Positions 30,437 to 39,972 are shown, counted from the first letter of the stretch. The stretch: DNA of 44,340 nucleotides from Candidatus Fermentithermobacillaceae bacterium (GCA_018052475.1 JAGPNG010000014.1:1-44340); one strand, 5' to 3'. Notes: generated by a model not told the origin, from the sequence alone. Program-made: numbers and translations.

Positions 30437-33280
30437 GTGGCGAAAACCAAGGAAGAACAATCTGAAAAACCGAAAAGATCAAAGGGCAAGTCTTTACTAA
30501 AGACTGTTCTTGTAGTTGTTCTGGCGCTTGGTGCTTATTATGCTGGGACTACCTTGTTTAAGTTAAGGAATACTCATACCTTTACAAGCTTAGCGATGCC
30601 GCATGATGGCGGCATTCTCATATACAAGTACGAGATTTCTTCTGACGAAGGGTCGGAAACCAAGGTGTCTCATGGAAATTCAGAAGACCCAGAAGCCCCG
30701 TCGACGATGAAAGACTGGACATGGGTAGAGATAGGATCCGATGCTAAGGTTTTTGATAAAACGGGTACAGCATGTTCCCTAACAGACATATTTCCTGATG
30801 AAACCCAAAAGAAAGTAGTTGAAGTAAATATAGGCCCCGATGGGACAGTGTCTAAGATCCGTGAGATGCCGGAGGGTTTTTCTGTCCAAGGTGAAGTTGA
30901 GAAAAAAGAATCCGGCAAAGTGACTATAGATGGAAAAACATACACTTTAAAAACCGACGAGTATTTCCCTGCAGAGGAAGGTGATCTGGTCTGTGTACAC
31001 GGTGTTTCAGATGAGATCATTTTCTCAGAGATCTTAGAAAAAGCAGGTTCACTCGCTGTTTCTTCCAATGTGGAAGGTGCCAGGGTATTTGTAAACGGTT
31101 CATACAAAGGTAAGACTCCTTTGGAGTTTAAGACTGGACCCGGAACAAAAGAGATAATGCTAAAAGCGGATGATCACAAGACAACAAAGGTCTTAGTTCA
31201 AGTCGAACCGCAGGAAAACTGCGAGGCGTTTGTTGAGATGCCTCGAGTCGTAGGAATCTTGGAGGTCACGAGCGAGCCTTCAAATGCTCAAATATACGTA
31301 AATGACGATCTCCGGGGTGTTTCTCCGTTGAAACTGGAGCTTTCTCCTGGCAGCTACGAGATCGCAGCCAAACTTGACGGTTACTATTCCAAGAAAGTGA
31401 CAACGAAGCTTATGGCGGACGGGTTAGAATCAGTGCACTTCGAACTAGTCAAAGAGAAAGAGAAACTATCCCCTGGAATAGATGTGGCGCCGACAGATAC
31501 TGCTCCAGGCAGTAGTACAGGCACTATTGAAACATCGACCCAAAGAATCAAAGTTTTGGGTTTCACGCCATCTAGTCGTACCGTAGAAGGGGTGGATGAG
31601 TCAGGAAACCTTAGAAGCATTGTGATTCCCGGCGATATTCCACTAGAAAGCGGTTCAGCGCGCGTATCGTGGGACACCCTTCTGCCCGCCGAAGAGGTTT
31701 CGTTGACCCTGTCTGGTTCAGGAGAGGTTCTTAAGGCTGTCAAGGTATATTCGCACACGTTTACTCAAAAAGGCACTTTGGCATCTAAAGATAATCAAAC
31801 AATCATGTTCGCCGAAAAGTGGACAAAATGCGTTATGCGCCCGGATGCCCTTGTAGAACGTAGCGGGCAGAAAGGATTCTCGGCATCGGTTGAGGTCGGA
31901 GATGTGGTGACTGTCTACGGCTCATCGGCTGAGGACATAAGATACGTCAAAATCGAGAGTTCGCTCGGCGAAAAGTCTGTCTTCGACTGCTATTTGGTAA
32001 ATAGCAAAGATGGTCCGGTGGTCTTTGGCGAAAACTCGATTATGTCTATTAAACTTCAGGAGAATATGAATGTATTGGACATCTCGAACCGAAAGAACGA
32101 CAAAATCTCACAGGTCCCTTCAGGGTCTAAAATCAGGTTCTACCTGAATGATTCAGGCGATGTGGTTTGGGCAGAGTACCTATGGAAGGCGGAAGTCTCG
32201 TTGGAAGGCCAAGTCGCCGTTTTCTCGGGACCTGTTCTATCGATAAGCCCCGCATGGCAAGATCTTACTATCAGTCACAACACCGTGGTATTTTTGGGCC
32301 GCGACAAGAGGCCCTTCTATGATATAAAGGTGGGCGATACGGTTCTGGCTGCAGGGCCCTCAGGCTCTGATATACGGTTTGTGTGGATCCAAGGCAGGGC
32401 GTCATTTGAAAGCATTGCGGAAGGATTCATCGGGGCATCTAGCGGCAGCAAAGGACGAGTGTTTTATAAGATCGAAGGGCCAAAAGAAACCATACCTATC
32501 ATTATCCCAGCGGATCTTAGTTTGGTATATCCCGAGGGACGGGCGGTTTTGTCTCTCAAAGATCTCAAATGGGGTGACAAGGTCAAGTTGTGGCTGGATT
32601 CGAGCAATAAACCGGTGTGGTGCGAGATTCTTGAGAGAAACGAACTTGATCTGAAAGGGTATTACCTTGGAAAATCAGGAGACTTCTACTACTTTTCAGG
32701 GTTTGAGGGGCTAAAACCGGACAAAGACCTTACTGTGATAGGGTTATCCGGCCTAGACGAAATCGGCGAAGGGTCTTTGGTTTATGTGGGAGGTTATGGT
32801 CAAACCTTGAAATACGTAGAGGTCGACCAACTTGTCGAACCAAAATGGTGGCTCGACGGGGTCATCCTTAGCTGTGACAAGAATACACTGGTGGTTTTGA
32901 CTGCTCGTTATTCTGTGGTAACCTATACTTTGACAGGAGATATCTCCTATGTGGATTGGGGTTCAAAGGTAGACGGGAGCATTTCAGAACTCGGGTCCGG
33001 AGATGAGGTGAAAGTAGCCGTTGATGAAGATGGCGATGCAGTCTTTGTCGAAAGGGTCGCTTCACCCAGGTTTAGGATTGACGGAACCATAACGGACGTT
33101 TCGGATAGAACAGTCACTATATCCGGCGACTACGGGACTCTTAGAGTGACAGTTGACAAGAACGCCATGGTCTATAAAGGTGGGGACATAAGAGGCTACA
33201 CCGCGCTTGCCAAGGGCGATAAAGTTGTGGTTTCAGGATGGACGGCCAATAATATAGACTTAGTAGTATGTGATCAGTAA
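30437..33280 (+). CDS. PEGA-domain surface protein with eight-unit alternating repeat
   Basis: A 947-residue protein with a basic N-terminus, one membrane anchor (about residues 22-42) and the bulk outside the cell. Two PEGA domains lie at about 203-270 (VNGSYKGKTPLEF) and 272-340 (VNDDLRGVSPLKLELSPG). After a Thr/Ser/Pro linker (350-370), residues 415-947 hold eight units with conserved Gly-Asp turns near residues 419, 488, 563, 633, 713, 779, 855 and 927, an average period of about 72. Two types alternate: GDVVTVYGSSAEDIRYV-like and GDKVKLWLDSSNKPVW-like. The function is unknown; wall or polymer binding is plausible. GTG 30437 has a weak site. It is followed by typA with an independent promoter. 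Confidence 0.75.
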   Translation: MAKTKEEQSEKPKRSKGKSLLKTVLVVVLALGAYYAGTTLFKLRNTHTFTSLAMPHDGGILIYKYEISSDEGSETKVSHGNSEDPEAPSTMKDWTWVEIGSDAKVFDKTGTACSLTDIFPDETQKKVVEVNIGPDGTVSKIREMPEGFSVQGEVEKKESGKVTIDGKTYTLKTDEYFPAEEGDLVCVHGVSDEIIFSEILEKAGSLAVSSNVEGARVFVNGSYKGKTPLEFKTGPGTKEIMLKADDHKTTKVLVQVEPQENCEAFVEMPRVVGILEVTSEPSNAQIYVNDDLRGVSPLKLELSPGSYEIAAKLDGYYSKKVTTKLMADGLESVHFELVKEKEKLSPGIDVAPTDTAPGSSTGTIETSTQRIKVLGFTPSSRTVEGVDESGNLRSIVIPGDIPLESGSARVSWDTLLPAEEVSLTLSGSGEVLKAVKVYSHTFTQKGTLASKDNQTIMFAEKWTKCVMRPDALVERSGQKGFSASVEVGDVVTVYGSSAEDIRYVKIESSLGEKSVFDCYLVNSKDGPVVFGENSIMSIKLQENMNVLDISNRKNDKISQVPSGSKIRFYLNDSGDVVWAEYLWKAEVSLEGQVAVFSGPVLSISPAWQDLTISHNTVVFLGRDKRPFYDIKVGDTVLAAGPSGSDIRFVWIQGRASFESIAEGFIGASSGSKGRVFYKIEGPKETIPIIIPADLSLVYPEGRAVLSLKDLKWGDKVKLWLDSSNKPVWCEILERNELDLKGYYLGKSGDFYYFSGFEGLKPDKDLTVIGLSGLDEIGEGSLVYVGGYGQTLKYVEVDQLVEPKWWLDGVILSCDKNTLVVLTARYSVVTYTLTGDISYVDWGSKVDGSISELGSGDEVKVAVDEDGDAVFVERVASPRFRIDGTITDVSDRTVTISGDYGTLRVTVDKNAMVYKGGDIRGYTALAKGDKVVVSGWTANNIDLVVCDQ

Positions 33281-33334
33281 TCTCCTTCTCCTATCTCGCT
33301 TTCAAAAAAACCGAACTTAAATAGTGCTAAAAAG

Positions 33335-33343
33335 TGCTATAAT
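33335..33343 (+). promoter_or_regulatory. Extended -10 promoter element of typA
   Basis: TGCTATAAT (33335-33343) is a perfect extended -10 (TG-n-TATAAT). The -35 region is poor (CTTAAA). AGTGCTA is directly repeated just upstream. Confidence 0.55.
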
Positions 33344-33411
33344 TATCCGCTAGTGAGCTGTCATTTCAGCATGTCATAAGCAATCTTAGAGTTTTAAGTG
33401 GTGATGAAAAT

Positions 33412-35313
33412 ATGGGAACAAATGCCAACAATATGAATCATAACATAAGGAATGTAGCGGTAATTGCACACGTAGACCATGGAAAGACGACACTGGTCGA
33501 TGCGCTGCTAAAGCAAACTGGTGTGTTTCGCTCGAACCAGGTTGTCCAAGACAGAGTTCTTGATTCAAGCGATCTAGAGAAGGAACGTGGAATAACCATT
33601 CTCGCCAAGAACACCTCGATCACATACAAAAATGTAAAAATCAACATAGTCGATACACCAGGGCACTCGGATTTTGGAGGAGAGGTCGAACGTGTTCTTG
33701 GGATGGTTGACGGGGCATTGCTCTTAGTAGATGCATGTGACGGGCCCATGCCACAGACTCGATTTGTTGTGCAAAAGGCCCTGGAACACGGACTCAAGTT
33801 GGTCCTTGTCATAAACAAGATAGACAGACCTGATCAAAGGGTCGACGAAGTCTATGGCGAGGTGTTTGATCTTTTGGTCAATCTCGGCGCCAACGATGAT
33901 GATGTAGACTTTCCTGTAGTCTATACCGACGCTAGGCGGGGATTTGCAACTCAAGATGTTACCCTCGCTAGACAGTACCCCAAGATGGCAGACAAACTGG
34001 CCCTGCAGTGCGACATATCACCTGTGCTTGAAGCGATACTGGCGCGCATTCCCGCTCCTTACGGGGATTCAACGAAGCCTCTTCAAATGATGGTAAGCGC
34101 TGTAGTGCATGATGACTACGTGGGAAGGATCGCTATAGGTCGAATAGCGGCGGGTACACTCAAAAAAGGCACCACGGTTTGTGTCTGTCGTTCAGACGGA
34201 TCCAAGACGATGTCCGAAATTGCTACTTTGTGGGTATTTCAGGGCCTCAAGCGAATAGAAGTGTCTCAAGTCGAAGCGGGAGACATTGGTGCTGTTTCAG
34301 GGATAGAAAAGATCGATATAGGAGATACGATCGCAGACTCCGAAAAGCCTGTTCCGATCCCACCCATACACGTCGAAGAACCGACTGTCATGGTAACTTT
34401 CAGAGTAAATGATAGTCCGTTTGCAGGAGACGAAGGGCTATATGTTACGTCTAGACATCTCAGGGAAAGACTCTTGTATGAAGCCAAGAAAGATGTGAGC
34501 CTAAAGGTAGAACCTACATCTGAACCTGATGCGTTCAAGGTATCAGGCAGAGGAGAACTACATCTTTCGATTCTGATCGAAACAATGAGACGAGAAGGAT
34601 ACGAAATGGCAGTTTCTAAGCCGCAAGTTATTTTCAGGGTAGAAGGCGGGGTCCGGAAAGAACCTTTCGAGTATTTGACTGTGAACATACCAGGAGAATA
34701 TATGGGAAGAGTGATGGAAGAGTTAGGGCCCAGGAAAGCTGAGCTCATAGATATGCATCAAGAAGGAGATGGAAGGATAAGACTGAACTTCCTTATCCCT
34801 ACTAGGGGGATCTTTGGCTTGCGACAGGCCTTGCTCACTCTTAGCAAGGGCACCTCCATAATGCACCACGTATTTGACAGCTATCGCAACTACGTGGGCG
34901 ATATAGTCACCAGGCGTTCGGGAGCGATGGTTTCATGGGAGACGGGTATAGTTACCGCTTACGCAATAAGAAATGCAGAGGAGCGTGGCGAACTATTCGT
35001 AGGCCCTGGAGAAAGAGTATATGCAGGACAAGTGGTAGGGGAGAATTCTAGGCCCATGGATCTAGATATAAATGTGTGCAAGAAGCGTCATCTTTCTAAC
35101 GTGAGGGCTGCTGCCTCCGAAGAACTTGTGAAACTCACCCCGCCTAGGAAAATGAGTCTTGAAGAAGCTATGGTGTGGATTAACCACGACGAATTGTTGG
35201 AGATTACCCCCACATCTATACGGGTGAGAAAGGTTGTCTTGGATAGACAGGAACGCTATCGCATGAGAAAGCCGGACCAGTCTGCAGAATATAGACTGGA
35301 GAATGAGGCGTAA
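33412..35313 (+). CDS. typA: Ribosome-associated GTPase TypA/BipA
   Basis: A 633-residue translational GTPase. G1 AHVDHGKTTLVDALL, the G2 region with RGITI (residues 58-64), G3 DTPGHSDFGGEVERV and G4 NKIDRPDQR are all intact. The EF-G-like domains include GRGELHLSILIETMRREGYE and the BipA-specific C-terminal domain (FLIPTRGIFGLRQALLT, RRSGAMVSWETG, DINVCKKRHLSNVRAAASEE). It acts in 50S assembly and stress or low-temperature adaptation. The ATG at 33412 lies after AAGTGGTGATG. The protein is slightly longer than usual because of an Asn-rich N-terminal tail. Confidence 0.97.
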   Translation: MGTNANNMNHNIRNVAVIAHVDHGKTTLVDALLKQTGVFRSNQVVQDRVLDSSDLEKERGITILAKNTSITYKNVKINIVDTPGHSDFGGEVERVLGMVDGALLLVDACDGPMPQTRFVVQKALEHGLKLVLVINKIDRPDQRVDEVYGEVFDLLVNLGANDDDVDFPVVYTDARRGFATQDVTLARQYPKMADKLALQCDISPVLEAILARIPAPYGDSTKPLQMMVSAVVHDDYVGRIAIGRIAAGTLKKGTTVCVCRSDGSKTMSEIATLWVFQGLKRIEVSQVEAGDIGAVSGIEKIDIGDTIADSEKPVPIPPIHVEEPTVMVTFRVNDSPFAGDEGLYVTSRHLRERLLYEAKKDVSLKVEPTSEPDAFKVSGRGELHLSILIETMRREGYEMAVSKPQVIFRVEGGVRKEPFEYLTVNIPGEYMGRVMEELGPRKAELIDMHQEGDGRIRLNFLIPTRGIFGLRQALLTLSKGTSIMHHVFDSYRNYVGDIVTRRSGAMVSWETGIVTAYAIRNAEERGELFVGPGERVYAGQVVGENSRPMDLDINVCKKRHLSNVRAAASEELVKLTPPRKMSLEEAMVWINHDELLEITPTSIRVRKVVLDRQERYRMRKPDQSAEYRLENEA

Positions 35314-35425
35314 CGAGATATCGTCTTCAAACAATTTCATAGTGTATTTCCAAGGGTGCTCAGGTCCTGCTTTTTTATGTTATAAAGGTATTGAACGTTA
35401 TTGGTAATTAGAAGGAGAGGCCGCT

Positions 35426-35974
35426 ATGATGGAGACGAAGTATGTTTTGGATCCCATATACGAGTTTACGTGGGATGAGGTGATGGCTGCCTGTAAGTCG
35501 ATAGCTCTTGAGGCAGACTCCTCATTTGGCCCTAATGCAGTTGTAGGTATAGCCAAAGGCGGCTTGGTACCGGCTACCATTATTGCTTGTATCCTTCAGA
35601 TTGACATTTTCCCCTGTGTGGTTACTCGAAGAAGACGTGGTAGAGTGGTATATGATCGTCCTGAAGTCATAGTTTCGGTTAGCGAGAAAATAAAGGGGCA
35701 ACGCGTCCTCATAGTTGACGGTATCGTAATGACGGGAGAAACCATGCGCGTCGTTTCAGGCGAGTGCACCAAACTAGATGCCAAGGGTATCAAGACTGCC
35801 AGTATATGGGCGTGGTCGGAGAGTTGGAAGCCTAATTTCACCTACATGGAGAGTTCAGGGTACGTTATGTTCCCTTGGGACTATGAGGTGCTAGATGCCG
35901 GTCAATTCGTCTTGAACCCTGTATATCAGGAGTATATAGATTCTGTGGAGATGATCGACGATTGGAACGGATAA
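35426..35974 (+). CDS. Phosphoribosyltransferase-family protein
   Basis: A 182-residue type I PRTase fold protein of the xanthine/purine phosphoribosyltransferase-like COG2236 group. The strand VVGIAKGGLVPATIIA is the pyrophosphate loop, and VLIVDGIVMTGETM the PRPP loop. Most members have two acidic residues there (VDD...TG.T); here the second Asp is Gly, which may weaken catalysis. VTRRRRGRVVYDRPEV is a flexible loop. The C-terminus is acidic (IDDWNG). ATG 35426 or 35429 follows GAAGGAGAGGCCGCT. Its last bases overlap or nearly touch the HD-domain gene, indicating a two-gene unit for nucleotide metabolism. Confidence 0.75.
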   Translation: MMETKYVLDPIYEFTWDEVMAACKSIALEADSSFGPNAVVGIAKGGLVPATIIACILQIDIFPCVVTRRRRGRVVYDRPEVIVSVSEKIKGQRVLIVDGIVMTGETMRVVSGECTKLDAKGIKTASIWAWSESWKPNFTYMESSGYVMFPWDYEVLDAGQFVLNPVYQEYIDSVEMIDDWNG

Positions 35975-35979
35975 AAGCT

Positions 35980-36639
35980 GTGACCCTTGAAGAAGTTAAG
36001 CAGAACGAGATAATCCAATCTTACATAGTTTTGGGCAATGACCATCTTGGCGCATTGGGATATACTGACCACGGTTTGAGACACGCTTCACTAGTATCAG
36101 CCATAGCAAAAAATGTGCTGGAAAGGTTGCATTTTCCCCAGAGAGAGCAGGAACTCGCAGGTATAGCGGGCTATCTCCACGATATAGGCAATGTGATCTC
36201 TAGGTTCTATCATGCTCAAGTAGGTGCCGTGTTAGCCGAAAGAATTCTATCAGAGATGGGAATGGTACCTGAAGAAACAGCAGTTCTAATGGGTGCCATA
36301 GGTAGCCATGACCCGGAAGAAGATTGCCATGCAGTTTCATCAATATCGGCCGCGGTGATTCTGGCGGACAAGTCAGATGTGCATAGATCTCGAGTACGTA
36401 ACCCTGATGTTCACAGTTTTGATGTCCATGACAGGGTGAATTATGCAGCTACTCGATCTTTCCTTGAAGTGAAGAATGAGGACAAAGTCATCTCTTTGCA
36501 TCTTACCATCGACACCAGCATAGCTCCTGTCATGGAGTATTTTGAGATATTTCTAACCAGGATGATGGCTTGCAAAAGGGCCGCGGAGTATCTAGGGGCT
36601 ACGTTTGAACTAGACATAAACAAAACAAAATTGCTTTGA
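35980..36639 (+). CDS. HD-domain phosphohydrolase
   Basis: A 219-residue protein with the HD metal site: H in DHGLRHASLVSAIA, the HD pair in LAGIAGYLHDIGNVI, the His of FYHAQVGAV and the Asp in VILADKSDVH. This order matches the small clostridial/Thermotogae HD proteins that act on phosphates or nucleotides. GTG 35980, nine bases after GGAACGG, is preferred. TTG 35962 would overlap the upstream stop. The preceding phosphoribosyltransferase gene makes a nucleotide substrate plausible. It has no other output domain, so it is an enzyme rather than a signalling hybrid. Confidence 0.8.
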   Translation: MTLEEVKQNEIIQSYIVLGNDHLGALGYTDHGLRHASLVSAIAKNVLERLHFPQREQELAGIAGYLHDIGNVISRFYHAQVGAVLAERILSEMGMVPEETAVLMGAIGSHDPEEDCHAVSSISAAVILADKSDVHRSRVRNPDVHSFDVHDRVNYAATRSFLEVKNEDKVISLHLTIDTSIAPVMEYFEIFLTRMMACKRAAEYLGATFELDINKTKLL

Positions 36640-36769
36640 ACTCCCGCTTACTTCATTACTGGTTTTGTAGAGGCAAAAGGGAACGACTTCCTCGGATTTC
36701 CAGTCCAAACGAATATGGATGGTTTCGAGAAAGAGTGGTTTTTACTAGGTTGAGGGGAGTGGATAGAGT

Positions 36770-37279
36770 TTGAAAGTGTTGGATGAAAAGGGTCGTTTGT
36801 TCGGCAAGATTAGCATAATTGATCTTCTCGTGATTGTTGTCATAGTCGGTGCGGTGGCCTGGTTTGGTTATTCGATGTTTGGAAAAAATCTCAGGACCGA
36901 AGTATCTCAGCGGGAAGAAGAGACCGAGATAGTAGTTGTAGCTTCGGGCATGAGGCCAACCACGGCGGAGGCTATAGCAAAAGGCGGCAAGATATTTGAG
37001 TTTAAGACGGGTGCTTGTGTTGGTGAAGTGGTAGGTGTTGAGACTGAGCCGGCAGTAGTATGGCTGTTAGAAGGGGACGGAAGATGGGTTCAGACGCAAT
37101 CAGACGATAAGGTTGATGCATTCGTGACCATACGCGGGACCGCCAGAGTTGGAGAGAATGTAATCACGATGAACGGTGTTGAGATAAGGGTTGGGGGAAG
37201 CATCGGGCTCAAGACGAAATTTGCAACATTTCAGGGATACATAATGAATATGGACCTTGATTTGGGAGGTACGCCATAG
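36770..37279 (+). CDS. DUF4330-family membrane-anchored protein
   Basis: A 169-residue protein with the sequence DEKGRLFGKISIIDLLVIV at the start, the conserved DUF4330 N-terminus with one membrane segment (about 16-36). The extracytoplasmic part contains paired ASGMRPTTAEAIAKGGKIFE and VGGSIGLKTKFATFQGYIM strands, typical of the family. The function is unknown; the family is found near polysaccharide genes. TTG 36770 is supported by GAGGGGAGTGGATAGAG. Its stop codon shares one base with the GTG start of the O-antigen-ligase gene, so the two are co-translated. Confidence 0.8.
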   Translation: MKVLDEKGRLFGKISIIDLLVIVVIVGAVAWFGYSMFGKNLRTEVSQREEETEIVVVASGMRPTTAEAIAKGGKIFEFKTGACVGEVVGVETEPAVVWLLEGDGRWVQTQSDDKVDAFVTIRGTARVGENVITMNGVEIRVGGSIGLKTKFATFQGYIMNMDLDLGGTP

Positions 37280-38787
37280 TGAGTAACACAGTGGCTGTAG
37301 CCGAAAAAACCGGTCCGCCGACTTTCCGTTCGAATCAAGTTCTTGAGAACAGTTCGGTGTTTGACGTTTTAAGGTCTGCCCATGTTCGAGTAGAGAAGGC
37401 TGTGATCGGGTTCTTTCTGTGGTTTGACACGGCCTTTAGGAATAGCATTGTGGGAAGAGTATTGTTGGCTGTCTGGGAAACGTGTCGGTCTTGGGCGCAG
37501 TCGAGTACTGCAGTAACCGTTTTTGGATGGGTCATGCACCTGTGTCTTGTTCCTTCAGGAGGCGTTTTTGAGGAAGGTACCTTTCTTGGAATAGTGTTGA
37601 TGCTAGGCGTCCTCCTGCCTACTGAGATCCAAATACTCGCATTTTTGCTTTTCCTTTTTGCTGTGCTCTGGCGACGATCAGTGAAACAGGATAGAATCCA
37701 TGTCCTTCCCGCTCTTCCGTTTCATCTTCAACTTCCGTTTATTATATTGTTCTTGTTTGTCATAGGTGCTGCGATTTCCTCGGTAGTACCTCAAGAGAGC
37801 ATGAAAAATCTAATATTCTGGTGTATTGGCGGAGTGGCCTTTCTGTTTGCGTTTGATACGTCAGCAAAAGGTGGCGCGGAGAGCATTGTCTGGCCTGTGC
37901 TTGCGGGTGCGGCACTTTCGAGTCTGGTAGGAATATACCAGTATTTTTCCGGTTGGCAGACGCCTTCAGCGTGGGTAGATATCAAATTCGAAGATGAGTT
38001 AGTAAGGATCGTAGGGACCTTTACCAATCCGAACTATTTCGCAGAAATGCTTGGGCTTGCCTTACCTTTGGCGCTTGCCCTCTTAGTGAGGAACAAAAGT
38101 CTGAGAGACAAGAGCATACTGCTGCTTTATTCGGGTCTTGAGGCTATAGCTTTGGTTCTTACTTGGTCACGAGGGGCCTGGCTTGGCTTTTTGGCTTCTT
38201 TTGCGCTCATGGCGATTTTTTTCGATAAGAGACTGTTGGTTTTAGGTTTGATCGTGGGAGTTGCTGTCTTAGCTTTCGCACCCTCGATCGTTATTGAGAG
38301 GTTTTTGTCTTCATTTTCTTTTGAAGACAGTTCTAACGCTTATAGGGTTTCTGTGTGGCGTGGTTCTTTGGCATTGCTGCGAGACCATCTATTTAGGGGT
38401 ATTGGATTAGGCGCAATGGCGTTTTCTGAGATATATCCTGAGTACATGATAATCCAGACGCCGTCCCTCCATTCTCATAGTCTTTACATTCAAATGCTTA
38501 TTGAATTGGGGTTTCTGGGATTTGTCACACTAGCCTGGTTTTTGCTTGCGAGTATCTGGTACTCTCTCGGTTCCCTGAGAGTGGTAAAGGGCAAAGGAAT
38601 TGAGAGGTGGACATATACCGGAATCTTGGTCGCGTGTATGTCTGCACTTGCAGGTCACCTGATTCAGGGTGTAATTGAATATACTTGGTATAACCCGCAG
38701 GTGATGGTGATCTTCTGGGTATGGCTTGGTATCTCTGCCGGAATTGCGGCACACCTCAAGGAGACACATGCCGATGCAATACAATAG
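37279..38787 (+). CDS. O-antigen ligase/polymerase-type membrane protein
   Basis: A 502-residue polytopic protein with about eleven or twelve membrane segments. The Wzy_C/WaaL signature is seen in GTFTNPNYFAEMLGLALPLAL, LVLTWSRGAWLGFLASFAL and, after a large loop, FRGIGLGAMAFSEIYPEY with SLHSHSLYIQMLIELGF. The conserved TWSRGAW and the SLYIQ-L-E segment are characteristic. It polymerises or transfers lipid-linked polysaccharide at the outer face of the membrane. It starts with GTG overlapping the DUF4330 stop. The glycosyltransferase gene follows after 30 bases. Three adjacent genes thus form a surface-glycan unit. Confidence 0.85.
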   Translation: MSNTVAVAEKTGPPTFRSNQVLENSSVFDVLRSAHVRVEKAVIGFFLWFDTAFRNSIVGRVLLAVWETCRSWAQSSTAVTVFGWVMHLCLVPSGGVFEEGTFLGIVLMLGVLLPTEIQILAFLLFLFAVLWRRSVKQDRIHVLPALPFHLQLPFIILFLFVIGAAISSVVPQESMKNLIFWCIGGVAFLFAFDTSAKGGAESIVWPVLAGAALSSLVGIYQYFSGWQTPSAWVDIKFEDELVRIVGTFTNPNYFAEMLGLALPLALALLVRNKSLRDKSILLLYSGLEAIALVLTWSRGAWLGFLASFALMAIFFDKRLLVLGLIVGVAVLAFAPSIVIERFLSSFSFEDSSNAYRVSVWRGSLALLRDHLFRGIGLGAMAFSEIYPEYMIIQTPSLHSHSLYIQMLIELGFLGFVTLAWFLLASIWYSLGSLRVVKGKGIERWTYTGILVACMSALAGHLIQGVIEYTWYNPQVMVIFWVWLGISAGIAAHLKETHADAIQ

Positions 38788-38817
38788 AATTGTAAGGTGA
38801 TGGGCGGTATTTCTTTT

Positions 38818-39924
38818 ATGAGAGTTCTTCATGTAATAACGGATACTAACATAGGTGGGGCAGGCCGTTACTTAGAAAATCTCGTTACCCAACCTGCCTT
38901 TTCGGATCTAGATGTTTCTGTTGCTTGTCCTGACGGTTCTCTTGGAGATGTTCTTGATTCTATCGGAATTGAGAGGGTGCCCATAAGCGGCAGAGATGTG
39001 TCCTTTTCTTTTCCTCTTACTATGGAATTGACTAGATTGTTTAAGCGCATTAAGCCGGATGTAGTTCATACACATTCATGTTTATCCGGACGGTTAGCGG
39101 CAAAAAGCCTTAAGATCCCCGTCGTTTACACAAAGCACGGGGAAGTTTTGGGCTTACATTCTATGGCTTTTCCGAAGAAACTGCTGAACAAGTGGGTGTC
39201 CAGTCTGTTTTCGGACAAGATCATTGCAGTATCGAATCATGTAGGTAGACAACTCATCAATTCCGGAGTGGATCCGGAAAAGATAGTGGTAATCCATAAC
39301 GGAATTGAGATTTCAAAGTTCCAACCAAAGAATATCGATTACCTACGGAGTAGAGAGGAACGCGACCAGCTTCTAGTCGGCACTCTCGCAAGGTTTGATC
39401 CGGTTAAACGACTAGACGTTTTGATAGAGGCAGCTAGAATCGTGGTTAACTCTCTACCAGAAGCCAGATTTGTCTTGGGCGGTACAGGTCCTATGGAAGA
39501 GGCCATGCGCAGGAAAATAGAGGATCTGAGACTGGAGCCGTATGTCCGTATCGCAGGGTTCGTAGAAGATGTCCCTGCTTTTTTGTCTGAGTTAGATCTT
39601 TTTGCCTTATCGTCTGATTCGGAAGGCCTGGGACTTGCGGTTATTGAAGCTATGGCTCAAGGGCTTCCGGTTGTAGCTACTGCCGTAGGCGGGGTTACTG
39701 AAGTTGTAATGGACAACGAAACAGGTTTCCTGGTACCACCCGGAAATCCTCGTGCCATGGCTCAGTGTCTTGTGCGGTTGGCTATAGACCCGGAGATGGC
39801 AGCTCGCATGGGGCGTGCGGGCAGAAAAAGGGCGGAAGAACTCTTCGATGCACGAGTGATGGCACGAAAAACTGTGGAAGTATATGAAGAGGTTTTGAGA
39901 GATTCCGTGAAACGAAAGGATTGA
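38818..39924 (+). CDS. Family 4 glycosyltransferase
   Basis: A 368-residue GT-B enzyme. The N-terminal domain starts MRVLHVITDTNIGGAGRYL, the usual GT4 start, with the acceptor motif DVVHTHSCLSGRLAAKSL. The C-terminal domain has VGTLARFDPVKRLDVLIEA, the donor-binding SDSEGLGLAVIEAMAQGLPV (E-x7-E) and ATAVGGVTEVV. It transfers a sugar from a nucleotide donor to a growing glycan, consistent with the neighbouring O-antigen ligase. ATG 38818 fits family start position; ATG 38800 is also possible, and the frame opens at GTG 38797. The TGA stop lies within a REP-like repeat. Confidence 0.9.
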   Translation: MRVLHVITDTNIGGAGRYLENLVTQPAFSDLDVSVACPDGSLGDVLDSIGIERVPISGRDVSFSFPLTMELTRLFKRIKPDVVHTHSCLSGRLAAKSLKIPVVYTKHGEVLGLHSMAFPKKLLNKWVSSLFSDKIIAVSNHVGRQLINSGVDPEKIVVIHNGIEISKFQPKNIDYLRSREERDQLLVGTLARFDPVKRLDVLIEAARIVVNSLPEARFVLGGTGPMEEAMRRKIEDLRLEPYVRIAGFVEDVPAFLSELDLFALSSDSEGLGLAVIEAMAQGLPVVATAVGGVTEVVMDNETGFLVPPGNPRAMAQCLVRLAIDPEMAARMGRAGRKRAEELFDARVMARKTVEVYEEVLRDSVKRKD

Positions 39925-39966
39925 AGCAAAAAGTCCCGAAGCACAGGGGACGGGACTTTTTGCTTC
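39923..39966. repeat. REP-like element overlapping a stop codon, probable terminator
   Basis: GAAGCAAAAAGTCCCG (39923-39938) and CGGGACTTTTTGCTTC (39951-39966) are perfect 16-bp inverted copies; the right part contains GGGGACGGGA like the other copies. It begins inside the TGA of the glycosyltransferase gene and ends seven bases before the converging ABC gene, so it may terminate both. Confidence 0.85.
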
Positions 39967-39972
39967 TCGACT

